The notes beneath the pieces were generated by a model that had not been told where the DNA came from, ran no database searches, and saw only the letters and a list, made by a program, of their open reading frames with translations. A stretch of 64,000 nt of DNA from Heyndrickxia sporothermodurans. GTDB lineage: Bacteria > Bacillota > Bacilli > Bacillales > Bacillaceae_C. The stretch covers positions 3,120,001-3,184,000 of the forward strand of contig CP066701.1 of NCBI GenBank assembly GCA_016756695.1. The letters are read 5' to 3'. Of the stretch, positions 19,286-27,619 are shown in pieces (positions within the stretch are counted from its first letter, which is position 1; each line of letters opens with the position of its first letter). The translations under genes were made by a program, and so were the position numbers.

Positions 19286-21454
19286 TTGAAGAAAACGAAA
19301 AAGAAAAAAAGAGCGTTTGTCTCCTTACGAATGAATATATTATTTTTTGTAGTCTTTATACTCTTCTCTCTCCTTATTCTTCGACTTGGGATTGTCCAAA
19401 TTGTTTACGGTGATGATTACAAGCGGGAAATTGATAGAAAAGAGAATGTAACGGTTAATACGTCCGTGCCACGGGGAAAAATTTTAGATAGAAATGGGAA
19501 AATTGTTGTTGGAAACAAACCGTTAAATGCAATCACTTATACGAGACCGAAAAATATTAAACAAGAAGATATATTAAAGGTCGCAGAAGATTTAGCTAAG
19601 TTAATCAAAAAAGACACAAAAGCGGATTTCAAAGCGATAACAGAAAGAGACAAAAAAGATTTTTGGATTTTGAAACATCCTGGTGAAGCAGAGGCGAAAG
19701 TTTCAAAAGCAGAAATTAAAAAATTAAAAAATGATAATTCGAAAATTTATAAATTAACACTTGATCGAATTACCGAAAAAGAGATCAATTCTTTCACAAA
19801 ACAAGAATTGGAAGTATTAGCGATTTATCGAGAAATGATTGGAGGTTATCCGTTATCGCCTCAAGTCATCAAAAATAAAAATGTTACGCCAAAGGAATTT
19901 GCTGTTGTTAGTGAAAATCTTGATAAATTACCTGGTGTAGATACAACTACTGACTGGGACCGTTATAATGTTTACAAGGACAAAGAAGGCAATGAAACAT
20001 TAGGATCGGTAATAGGAAAAATCTCATCCTCGAAAGAAGGCTTGCCCAAGGATTTGGTCGACTATTATTTAGCACGCGATTATAGTAGAAACGATCGTGT
20101 TGGGAAAAGCTATATCGAATACCAGTATGAGGATATTTTGCAAGGGAAAAAGGAGAAAGTTAAAAATGTTACAGATAAAGTGGGAAACGTACTAGATTCT
20201 GAAGTAGTAAGAGAGGGAAAAAGAGGGGACGATTTAGTCTTATCTATTGATATCGATTTACAACGTAAAGTTGAAAAAATTATTAAAGAAAAATTAGGTA
20301 GTGCGAGAATAGGTCAGCCCTATATGGATAGAGCATTTGTTACTGTTATGAACCCATATACAGGGGAAGTTTTATCGATGGCTGGTAAACAATATGAGCG
20401 GGATAAAAAAACGGGAAAAACCGATATTAATGATTATGCATTGGGAAATATGACGACATCGTATTCAATGGGATCCGTCGTCAAAGGTGCAACGGTATTA
20501 ACGGGTTACCAAACTGGTGCGATTTCACCGGGAGATGTATTGAATGATAGACCTTTGAATTTCCTGCATACAAAAGTAAAAAAATCTTGGAATACGTCAG
20601 GATTTGGACCAATAAATGATCTTTATGCATTGAAAAGATCTTCAAACGTATATATGTTTTTAACAGCAATGAAATTAGGAGGACAACAAACATATATTCC
20701 AAATGGCCCTTTAAGCATCGATAAAGTGGCTGCAATTGAAAAGTTTAGGAAAAACTTTGCTCAATTTGGTTTAGGTGTGAAAACAGGAATTGATTTACCT
20801 GGTGAACAAATCGGCTTCGGTGTCGGACAAATACCACCCGAAGCAGGGAAAGTATTGGACTTTGCTATTGGGCAGTATGACACATACACACCATTGCAAG
20901 TTGTACAATATATGTCAACTATTGCAAACGGTGGGTATCGAGTTCAGCCACATATAGCAAAAGAAATTCGCGAACCAAATAGTAAAATGGATGAGATGGG
21001 TCCGGTTATTCAAGAAATTAAACCAAAGGTTCTAAATAAGGTTGATATGAAAGATGAGTGGATTAACCGTGTGAAACTCGGCCTTGAGCAAGTAGTGAAT
21101 GATCCACTTGGAACAGGATACGGAACAATTAAAAATAAAAAATATAAAATTGCTGGGAAAACGGGTACAGCCCAAGCTCTTTATGATGGTCCTGTTTCAC
21201 ACAGTCCAGGCCTTATGCTTTGGAACGTAACATTCGCCGGGTATGCTCCATATGATAATCCCGAAATTGCGGTATCAGTAGTAGTACCATGGTCAACAAC
21301 TGATAAAACACACGTCAATTTAGAAATAGCAGATGAAGTGTTTAAAGCTTATTTCGAGTTAAAAGAAAAACGAGAAAAAGATGGTTTAGATACAGCAACA
21401 TCAACAAAAAAAGTTGAAAATATTAAAAGTGCGAAAGAAAAGCAATCAGAATAA
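19286..21454 (+). CDS. Class B penicillin-binding protein 2A homologue (copy 2)
   Basis: A full-length paralogue of the preceding gene, co-linear over its whole length, with conserved SMGSVVKG (SxxK), RSSN (SxN) and GKTGTAQ (KTG). It therefore should be an active transpeptidase. The likely start is TTG 19286 (MKKTKKKKRAFVSLRMNILFF), with GGGAGGG nine nt upstream; the GTG at 19268 overlaps that site. 722 aa. B. subtilis has a single pbpA here, with the pst operon next; the second copy is an addition relative to that order. It may have a growth-phase- or sporulation-specific role, which is inference only. Confidence 0.92.
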   Translation: MKKTKKKKRAFVSLRMNILFFVVFILFSLLILRLGIVQIVYGDDYKREIDRKENVTVNTSVPRGKILDRNGKIVVGNKPLNAITYTRPKNIKQEDILKVAEDLAKLIKKDTKADFKAITERDKKDFWILKHPGEAEAKVSKAEIKKLKNDNSKIYKLTLDRITEKEINSFTKQELEVLAIYREMIGGYPLSPQVIKNKNVTPKEFAVVSENLDKLPGVDTTTDWDRYNVYKDKEGNETLGSVIGKISSSKEGLPKDLVDYYLARDYSRNDRVGKSYIEYQYEDILQGKKEKVKNVTDKVGNVLDSEVVREGKRGDDLVLSIDIDLQRKVEKIIKEKLGSARIGQPYMDRAFVTVMNPYTGEVLSMAGKQYERDKKTGKTDINDYALGNMTTSYSMGSVVKGATVLTGYQTGAISPGDVLNDRPLNFLHTKVKKSWNTSGFGPINDLYALKRSSNVYMFLTAMKLGGQQTYIPNGPLSIDKVAAIEKFRKNFAQFGLGVKTGIDLPGEQIGFGVGQIPPEAGKVLDFAIGQYDTYTPLQVVQYMSTIANGGYRVQPHIAKEIREPNSKMDEMGPVIQEIKPKVLNKVDMKDEWINRVKLGLEQVVNDPLGTGYGTIKNKKYKIAGKTGTAQALYDGPVSHSPGLMLWNVTFAGYAPYDNPEIAVSVVVPWSTTDKTHVNLEIADEVFKAYFELKEKREKDGLDTATSTKKVENIKSAKEKQSE

Positions 21455-21502
21455 TACACAAAAAACCACTTAGGACTTACATCCTAAGTGGTTTTTTGTG
21501 TA
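21455..21502. terminator. Bidirectional terminator between PBP copy 2 and the converging gene
   Basis: A stem of about 21 bp (ACACAAAAAACCACTTAGGA arm) with a six-base loop, A-rich then T-rich. Confidence 0.92.
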
Positions 21503-21505
21503 TTA

Positions 21506-21991
21506 TTATCTTCCTTTCGTAAGGACTACTGCTAACTTTTTGAAATCCATTTTATTGGTAACATCAAATTTACCTAACTGGATTTTTTCATGATATTTAT
21601 GTTTGATTAAATATTGGACAAATTTGTCATCGTCTTTAATGATTTTCGCTGATTTTAATTGTTCAGCAATTTCGTAAGGTCTCATTCCAGACTTAATCGT
21701 GATGCGATACTTAATAGTTCCATCATTTTGTTTTTCATCTTTTTTAGATGATGCTTGATTTTTTTCTTCACTTGTTGCTTTATCATTATTTTTCGCTAAT
21801 AGAGCATTGTATTTTTCTTCTAATTGCGCTTTTTCTTGTTGTAATTGTTTAAGATCTGTTTTCTTTATCTGTTCATAGCCTTCTTTAACGGTACTTTCCT
21901 TATGTACAGTATCAAACGGTTTGAATACGAGGATTAGTATAGCCGAAAGTAAAAGTCCGAGTGCGAAGGCTCTCGTTGTTTGTTTGCTCAT
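21506..21991 (-). CDS. Membrane-anchored protein with MltG-like LysM subdomain (YqzC position)
   Basis: 161 aa. Residues 8-25 are a transmembrane anchor; 35-70 form a Gln/Glu/Lys-rich coiled coil; 70-92 is a low-complexity linker; 93-160 (ITIKSGMRPYEIAEQLKSA ... LGKFDVTNKMDFKKLAVVL) resembles the LysM-like N-terminal subdomain of endolytic transglycosylase MltG. The catalytic MltG domain is absent. Size and context recall B. subtilis YqzC, but I cannot confirm identity. A peptidoglycan-facing role is plausible. Confidence 0.65.
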   Translation of the reverse strand: MSKQTTRAFALGLLLSAILILVFKPFDTVHKESTVKEGYEQIKKTDLKQLQQEKAQLEEKYNALLAKNNDKATSEEKNQASSKKDEKQNDGTIKYRITIKSGMRPYEIAEQLKSAKIIKDDDKFVQYLIKHKYHEKIQLGKFDVTNKMDFKKLAVVLTKGR

Positions 21992-22010
21992 TCACTCTCA
22001 CCCGCTTCCA

Positions 22011-22370
22011 TTACTGCTCTAAAAAGTCAGCAATGACATTTTTTACTTCTGATTGAGCTAATGCTGACTGTTTAGCTATTTGCTCAACAGTTAACCCTTG
22101 TTTAAATAATGCGATTACTTGGTTTTTTAATATTTCATTTACAACAGGTTTCGCTGACTTAGACAATTCTTTTTTCATAAGTTGATCATCTACTAGCAAT
22201 TCTTCCTCTAAAACCTTTATCCGTTTATTTATTTGATAGGTTTCTTGGTAGAGATTCATAGATAGATCTTCTACTTCTTTTTTTAAGTTTGTGGAATGAT
22301 CCTTTTGAAAAAAGGAAATAATAAACAACAAGATAGATAAAATGAGCAACAATATAATTAGTGTACTCAT
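22011..22370 (-). CDS. Membrane-anchored coiled-coil protein with C-terminal helix-turn-helix (YqzD position)
   Basis: 119 aa: one N-terminal transmembrane helix (3-21), a coiled coil (27-70) and a C-terminal segment IALFKQGLTVEQIAKQSALA that reads like a helix-turn-helix of the resolvase/sigma type. Function unknown. Its length equals that of B. subtilis YqzD and it pairs with the neighbouring gene 19 nt downstream; probably one operon. Confidence 0.65.
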   Translation of the reverse strand: MSTLIILLLILSILLFIISFFQKDHSTNLKKEVEDLSMNLYQETYQINKRIKVLEEELLVDDQLMKKELSKSAKPVVNEILKNQVIALFKQGLTVEQIAKQSALAQSEVKNVIADFLEQ

Positions 22371-22600
22371 AACCTCACCCTTTCATTTTTGCTCTTTTCA
22401 TTTATAGCATAAACAAGCCATTACTTCCATCAATATGATGAATTATTATTTTGGAAGGTTTGCCCATTCGCCTAATTAGTGAACATTTCATGTCATAAAA
22501 ACGATAAGAAAAAATCATACTAGCAATTCAACTAGAAAAATGATATTATAGAAAAGTCGTATGAATAGTAATGAATGCAATGAAGTTTGGAGGGATAAAC

Positions 22601-22750
22601 ATGCGTGTAAATATAACATTAGCTTGCACAGATTGCGGTGAGCGTAACTATATTTCAACAAAAAATAAGCGTAATAATCCAGACCGTATTGAGCTTAAAA
22701 AATACTGTCCAAGAGAAAAACGTGCAACAGTACATCGCGAAACAAAGTAA
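22601..22750 (+). CDS. rpmG: Ribosomal protein L33
   Basis: 49-residue 50S subunit protein, too short for many gene finders. Sequence [19 protein letters not shown] then [19 protein letters not shown] is nearly that of B. subtilis RpmGA. Only three cysteines are present (CTDC and a single YCP), so a full CxxC...CxxC zinc site is not complete. TTTGGAGGG precedes the ATG. Followed by a terminator and yqgN. Confidence 0.96.
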   Translation: MRVNITLACTDCGERNYISTKNKRNNPDRIELKKYCPREKRATVHRETK

Positions 22751-22779
22751 GCAGCCGGGAATTCCCGCTGCTTTTTTTT
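22750..22779 (+). terminator. Terminator of rpmG
   Basis: AGCAGC(C)GGG and CCCGCTGCT stem around AATT, then eight Ts; one bulged C. Confidence 0.88.
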
Positions 22780-22803
22780 ATCATTTTTTGTGGAGGGAAG
22801 AAA

Positions 22804-23370
22804 GTGGAGAAAAAAGAGTTGCGAGAATGTCTAAAAAAAGATTTATCATCAATTGATCGGTGTACATATGAACAAAACTCCTATTTAATTGCTAAACAAT
22901 TATTTGGACATCCAAAATTTAATGCTGCATCTACTGTTGCCATCACTTTATCTCGTTTCCCTGAAGTTGATACATGGCAAATTATTCGTAAAGGATGGGA
23001 AGTAGGAAAACGAATGGTCGTTCCAAAATGCATACCAAAAACAAAAGAAATGGTGTTTAAAGAAATTACTTCTTTTAAACAATTAGAAAGCGTGTATTTT
23101 GGCCTTTTTGAACCAATTGATGGTCAAACAACTGAAGTCAAGAAAGAAGAGTTGGATCTAATTATCGTTCCGGGGATCGCATTCACTCGTAATGGTTATC
23201 GACTTGGCTTTGGTGGCGGTTATTACGATCGCTTTTTGCATAACTATCAGGGGATGACAATCTCATTAGCCTTTTCATCACAAATACAATCAGAGCTCCC
23301 TATTGAAAAACATGATATTCCTGTCCAAAGAATAATAACTGAAAATGAAACAATTCATTGTTCTGAATAA
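22804..23370 (+). CDS. yqgN: 5-formyltetrahydrofolate cyclo-ligase
   Basis: ATP-dependent conversion of 5-formyl-THF to 5,10-methenyl-THF. Family motifs: VPKCIP, LDLIIVPGIAFTRNGYRLGFGGGYYDRFL with the Gly-rich nucleotide loop. 188 aa, usual length. Starts at GTG 22804 (MEKKELRECLKKDL) after TGGAGGGAAGAAA. Position after rpmG matches B. subtilis yqgN. Confidence 0.93.
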   Translation: MEKKELRECLKKDLSSIDRCTYEQNSYLIAKQLFGHPKFNAASTVAITLSRFPEVDTWQIIRKGWEVGKRMVVPKCIPKTKEMVFKEITSFKQLESVYFGLFEPIDGQTTEVKKEELDLIIVPGIAFTRNGYRLGFGGGYYDRFLHNYQGMTISLAFSSQIQSELPIEKHDIPVQRIITENETIHCSE

Positions 23371-23448
23371 AGTATATTTTTAAAGACACACTATAAACAT
23401 ATTCATATTGAGTTTAGTGGTTTGGTATGAAATGGAGGGTATGTCATA

Positions 23449-23625
23449 GTGAATAGTATCTTTAAATGGTTATTATCAGGATTAATTGTTTATAGTGTTT
23501 TTAAGTATCGTTATAAATTGTTGAACTTCTTACTTGGAAGCTACTGGATTAGAAAAATGGGTATCAAAATTGCAATGAATATCCCGGGATTTAAAACGAG
23601 GATCCTACAAAGTACATTTAAATAA
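23449..23625 (+). CDS. yqgO: Small basic membrane-associated protein, YqgO-like
   Basis: 58 aa, starting at GTG 23449 with TGGAGGG nine nt upstream. One hydrophobic helix (residues 4-18) is followed by a basic region (FKYRYKLLNFLLGSYWIRKMG). Unknown function. Lies between yqgN and the rhomboid gene, where B. subtilis has yqgO. Confidence 0.7.
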   Translation: MNSIFKWLLSGLIVYSVFKYRYKLLNFLLGSYWIRKMGIKIAMNIPGFKTRILQSTFK

Positions 23626-23640
23626 AAGAAGGATCTTATA

Positions 23641-23693
23641 AAAAACAGACGAACTGTCAAGTAATGAAATACTTTACAGTACGTCTGTTTTTT
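23641..23693 (+). terminator. Terminator downstream of yqgO-like gene
   Basis: A long interrupted hairpin: AAAAACAGACG/CGTCTGTTTTT outer stem and ACTGT, AAGTA inner pairs, ending in a T run. Confidence 0.85.
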
Positions 23694-23740
23694 CGTTATA
23701 GTTAATACAATGTACTATTCAAAAGGGAAAGCGAGGAGTA

Positions 23741-25258
23741 TTGTTGAGCAATAGAGAAGATTATTTATTTTGGAAATTAGCTCGAATATTTACAGATAAA
23801 GGCTATTCCTTAATGCATATGAGTGAGGATCATAATGAATTATGGCTTGAGGATACAACAAATAAACATGCCCAAGTAATAAGACTATTGCGAAGTGATT
23901 TGGATTGGGGAAAAAAACTACAGCGTGATGTCCATCATAGTGCAGTACAAGCAGAAAATATCCGAAAACATTTAATGAAGCGTCAACTAAATGTTTTAAA
24001 CATATATATCAGTATGCATTTACCAGTAGATGAGTTTGAATCTTATATTCAACGTCCCATACAAGTCAATAAGAAAACGTTATTACATAGTGTGATAATC
24101 GACCAAGAAAACGTTGAAAATGGTATATCACATGTATCGAAAATACTTAATGATGACATCACTATTCAATTAAATGATGAGTATGAAGACCAAGATGTCA
24201 TGGAATTAAAATCGCTAGTACTAAAGAATGTGGTTTCAAAGTCAAAGCAAGAACAACAGTTTTTTGAAAATGGCAAACCATTTTTCACCTATGTGTTTCT
24301 TGCGATTCAAATTGCCATGTTTATTTTGTTGGAAATGACAGGCGGAAGTAATAATCAAGAAAATTTGATTCGGTACGGCGCGAAATTTAATCCGTTAATA
24401 TTAGAAGGGGAATGGTGGCGGTTTATTACGCCGATTTTTCTTCACATTGGATTTCTTCATATCCTAATGAATTCATTAGCCTTATATTATTTAGGACCGA
24501 CAGTAGAGCAAATTTTCGGCCGGATTAGATTTGTTTGGATCTATCTTTTCTCAGGATTTGCCGGCGTACTAGCTAGTTTCTTATTCAGTAGTCATCTATC
24601 TGCCGGGGCAAGTGGTGCAATATTCGGCTGTTTTGGTGCCTTGCTGTATATTGGTGCGGCAAATCCGAAATTATTTTTCCGAACAATGGGTATGAATGTG
24701 ATCATAGTTATCATCATTAATCTCGTGTTTGGATTTAGTGTGTCGGGAATTGATAATTATGGTCATCTCGGCGGACTTGTCGGGGGATTTCTTGCAGCGG
24801 CAATTGTTCATTTTCCAAAGCAACACAAATGGTTTACTCAAATTGGAGCACTTTTATTGGCTGCAATTGTTACTGGCGGATTATTATTTATGGGTTTCAA
24901 CAATGAATCGCCGGAAGTTATTAACGGCCTCGCCCAACAAAAATTAAATGATGAAAACTACGAAGATGCTTATAAATTGCTTAATCAGTTAGTCGAAAAA
25001 GGTAAGGGCGATGCAGTAACTTATTTTCAGCTTTCATATTCTGAAATTCAACTTCAAAAATTGGAGAAAGCAAAAGAACATCTGCAAAAGACGATCGAAC
25101 TAGATCCGAAATTTCATCAGGCATATTATAATCTAGCATTATTGTATGCGAACGAGGGCAATTTTACAAAAGCAAAAGAGCTCGTTCAAAAAGCATTAGA
25201 ATTCTCTAAAGATAAGAAATATGAAGAACTGCTGAACAAAATGAATCAAGCTAGTTAA
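23741..25258 (+). CDS. gluP: Rhomboid-family intramembrane serine protease GluP with TPR tail
   Basis: 505 aa. The N-terminal 170 residues are soluble. The rhomboid core (about 180-380) has seven hydrophobic helices with catalytic S291 (GASGAIFG) and H342 (NYGHLGGL), plus HIGFLHILMN. The C-terminus (about 395-500) carries TPR repeats. The same architecture, with near-identical residue numbers, is seen in B. subtilis YqgP/GluP, which acts in membrane protein quality control. Two consecutive TTG codons follow GAGGAG; which one starts is unclear. Its 3' end overlaps the converging gene by 8 nt. Confidence 0.93.
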   Translation: MLSNREDYLFWKLARIFTDKGYSLMHMSEDHNELWLEDTTNKHAQVIRLLRSDLDWGKKLQRDVHHSAVQAENIRKHLMKRQLNVLNIYISMHLPVDEFESYIQRPIQVNKKTLLHSVIIDQENVENGISHVSKILNDDITIQLNDEYEDQDVMELKSLVLKNVVSKSKQEQQFFENGKPFFTYVFLAIQIAMFILLEMTGGSNNQENLIRYGAKFNPLILEGEWWRFITPIFLHIGFLHILMNSLALYYLGPTVEQIFGRIRFVWIYLFSGFAGVLASFLFSSHLSAGASGAIFGCFGALLYIGAANPKLFFRTMGMNVIIVIIINLVFGFSVSGIDNYGHLGGLVGGFLAAAIVHFPKQHKWFTQIGALLLAAIVTGGLLFMGFNNESPEVINGLAQQKLNDENYEDAYKLLNQLVEKGKGDAVTYFQLSYSEIQLQKLEKAKEHLQKTIELDPKFHQAYYNLALLYANEGNFTKAKELVQKALEFSKDKKYEELLNKMNQAS

Positions 25259-26126
25259 TGATTTGTTTTAAAAGATAAGGTTCCTGAGATTTAGTGATAA
25301 ATATAATTAATAATTCTTTGTTGTTTTTATTAAATAATAAAAGCGGGACTGTACTTCCAATTAATGATTCGGAAGTTCCGTCCTCTTTTTTTATCCCTAG
25401 TAAATAATTTTTATATAAACCTTCCCAAAGTTTCCCGATAATTTCCTGTGATTTATTTTTTGTAAATCCAGGCAGTGGCCGATCATTATAATTAGGAAGT
25501 GAGCTTAAAGGAATGGTGCGATATTGACTACGATTAATTCCCAGCTTAGAAATTGCTTGTATCCATAATTGATCTAATTGTTTTTTATTCATTTGATTAA
25601 ATGTATCCTCCCATTGCTTTTCCTCTTTTGTTGCAGCTGAATGGAAAGATAGTAAGTTTGGTGTAAATTTTGAATCAATCACATAGAGCTTATCGAACGA
25701 CATTCTTTGAACGCTGCTGATCATGCCCTTTTCTTGAATTTCACCGTAATGGAAAGAAATCGCTTCATAATACCCACTATCCCTTTCATTGACTGTATCA
25801 TTTAATGTTAATTTTGAAGAATGTTGCTGCCATTTTTTTATCCCAATTGGTTTGATTAATCTTCCGTTTTTAAATAGCAATCCGATATCTTGCCTTAAGT
25901 ATGCTTTTCGATCTAATTTTGAATATATCTCGTATTCGATTTTGTATTTTGATTTGTTTTGTTTATTAGGTATAAGGGTAAGCATCGTTTCGGCATCAAT
26001 AAATTGAGCGTTTTTATGAAGAGGAAAAAAGGTGATTGTCTCTTGTACGGGATGTTTAGCTGTTTTTATGATTAGGAAAAGAATAACGATAAAAATGCCT
26101 ATAACGATAGCGTATTTCTTTTTCAT
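25251..26126 (-). CDS. Unassigned membrane-anchored protein convergent with gluP
   Basis: 291 aa with a single N-terminal transmembrane helix (residues 5-22); the rest is hydrophilic and probably extracytoplasmic, without cysteines of a lipobox. I do not recognise the family. No catalytic motif is evident. A GGATGAGAAAGC stretch precedes the ATG. It is divergent from the yqgQ-glcK unit and overlaps the end of gluP by 8 nt. Codon use looks like its neighbours. Confidence 0.7.
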   Translation of the reverse strand: MKKKYAIVIGIFIVILFLIIKTAKHPVQETITFFPLHKNAQFIDAETMLTLIPNKQNKSKYKIEYEIYSKLDRKAYLRQDIGLLFKNGRLIKPIGIKKWQQHSSKLTLNDTVNERDSGYYEAISFHYGEIQEKGMISSVQRMSFDKLYVIDSKFTPNLLSFHSAATKEEKQWEDTFNQMNKKQLDQLWIQAISKLGINRSQYRTIPLSSLPNYNDRPLPGFTKNKSQEIIGKLWEGLYKNYLLGIKKEDGTSESLIGSTVPLLLFNKNNKELLIIFITKSQEPYLLKQIIN

Positions 26127-26287
26127 GCTTTCTCATCCTTCGGTTGTCCATTTTTATTTCAATATACGTGAACGTTTTGTATTTATGCTTACTAATTTTT
26201 AATAGTTTCGGAACTTGTTCATTATCTAAATATATTTTATAATGTTTAATAATTGTGGAGTTTATGTAAATACAAGGGTGTGGAGTT

Positions 26288-26485
26288 TTGAAAACGTTTT
26301 ACGATGTACAGCAGTTATTAAAAAAATATGGAATCATTATTTATGTAGGGGATCGTTTAGGAGATATAAAATTAATGGAGATAGAAATAAGAGAATTATA
26401 TAAATTGCAATTAATCGACAGTGACGTATTTACGACGGCCATTTTAGTATTGCGTCAGGAAATGCGAAACTGCAAAAAATTGTAA
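26288..26485 (+). CDS. yqgQ: YqgQ family protein (DUF910)
   Basis: 65 aa, single small helical domain (YDVQQLLKKYGIIIYVGDRLGDIKLMEIE) of DUF910, found next to glucokinase in many Bacilli. Starts at TTG 26288 after GGGTGTGGAG. Thirteen nt separate it from glcK, so the two are co-transcribed. Function unknown; a nucleic-acid binding role has been suggested from structure. Confidence 0.9.
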   Translation: MKTFYDVQQLLKKYGIIIYVGDRLGDIKLMEIEIRELYKLQLIDSDVFTTAILVLRQEMRNCKKL

Positions 26486-26498
26486 GGGGGAAGAAGAA

Positions 26499-27464
26499 AT
26501 GACAGAGAAATGGATTGCAGGAATTGATTTAGGTGGAACGACAACGAAATTAGCTTTTATAAATGAAAATGGTGATATTGTTCACAAATGGGAAATTGAT
26601 ACGGATAATTCAGAAAAGGGGAAAAATATTTTAAAGAATATTTCTGATTCAATTGACCAAAAATTAGAAAGACTAAATAAAGAAAAGGAAATTCTTCTAG
26701 GAATTGGAATCGGTGTGCCAGGTGCAGTTGATTTGAAAAAAGGTATTATTTACGAAGCTGTAAATCTTGGCTGGGAAGATAATTTACCAGTTGTTCAAGC
26801 TTTAGGTGAATTGACCGGTTTACCAGTTGCTATTGACAATGATGCAAACTGTGCAGCGCTTGGTGAAATGTGGAAAGGTGCAGGACAAGGTGCTAAAGAT
26901 CTACTATGTGTGACACTTGGTACGGGTGTCGGTGGTGGAGTCATTGTTAATAAGCAGATTGTCCACGGGGTAAAAGGGGCAGCAGGTGAAATAGGACATA
27001 TTACTGTTATCCCTGAGAATGGATCACCATGTAATTGTGGAAAAACCGGATGTTTGGAAACAGTTGCTTCTGCAACCGGTATTTCACGAATAGCAACAGA
27101 AAACTTACATACATATAAGAATGATTCCCGTATGAAAGACATATTTGCCAAACAGGGCCGTCTAAGTGCGAAGGATGTATTTGATTGTGCAAACGAGAAT
27201 GATCAATTAGCAAAGAAAATTGTTGATCAAGTTGCATTTTATTTAGGTTTGACACTTGCGAATATAGGAAATAGTTTAAATCCGGAAAAAATCGTTATCG
27301 GGGGTGGAGTTTCAAAAGCTGGAGATACATTGCTTGCGCCAATTTCCTCCTATTTTCGAAAATTTGCTTTCTCAACGGTTGCTCAATCAACTTCACTTCA
27401 CTTAGCAACATTAGGCAATGATGCAGGAGTAATTGGCGCGGCTTGGTTAATAAAAAGCAAATAA
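26499..27464 (+). CDS. glcK: Glucokinase, ROK family
   Basis: Phosphorylates glucose to glucose-6-phosphate with ATP. N-terminal phosphate-binding loop IDLGGTTTK, catalytic aspartate in AIDNDANCAALGE, and the ROK zinc signature GEIGH plus CNCGKTGCLE. 321 aa, equal to B. subtilis GlcK. AAGGGGG precedes the ATG. Confidence 0.95.
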   Translation: MTEKWIAGIDLGGTTTKLAFINENGDIVHKWEIDTDNSEKGKNILKNISDSIDQKLERLNKEKEILLGIGIGVPGAVDLKKGIIYEAVNLGWEDNLPVVQALGELTGLPVAIDNDANCAALGEMWKGAGQGAKDLLCVTLGTGVGGGVIVNKQIVHGVKGAAGEIGHITVIPENGSPCNCGKTGCLETVASATGISRIATENLHTYKNDSRMKDIFAKQGRLSAKDVFDCANENDQLAKKIVDQVAFYLGLTLANIGNSLNPEKIVIGGGVSKAGDTLLAPISSYFRKFAFSTVAQSTSLHLATLGNDAGVIGAAWLIKSK

Positions 27465-27619
27465 ATCTTAAGAAACTTGGACAAACTTGCAACTTTTTCT
27501 TGGTTTTGGACGTCTATTATACGGGGTAAATAAATTTCGAAAATGTTTTTTTGTTAAATAACATTTTTCTTACTTGATTTTCTCTTCATTTCAAGTAAGA
27601 GGGAGGTTTTCATATTTAC

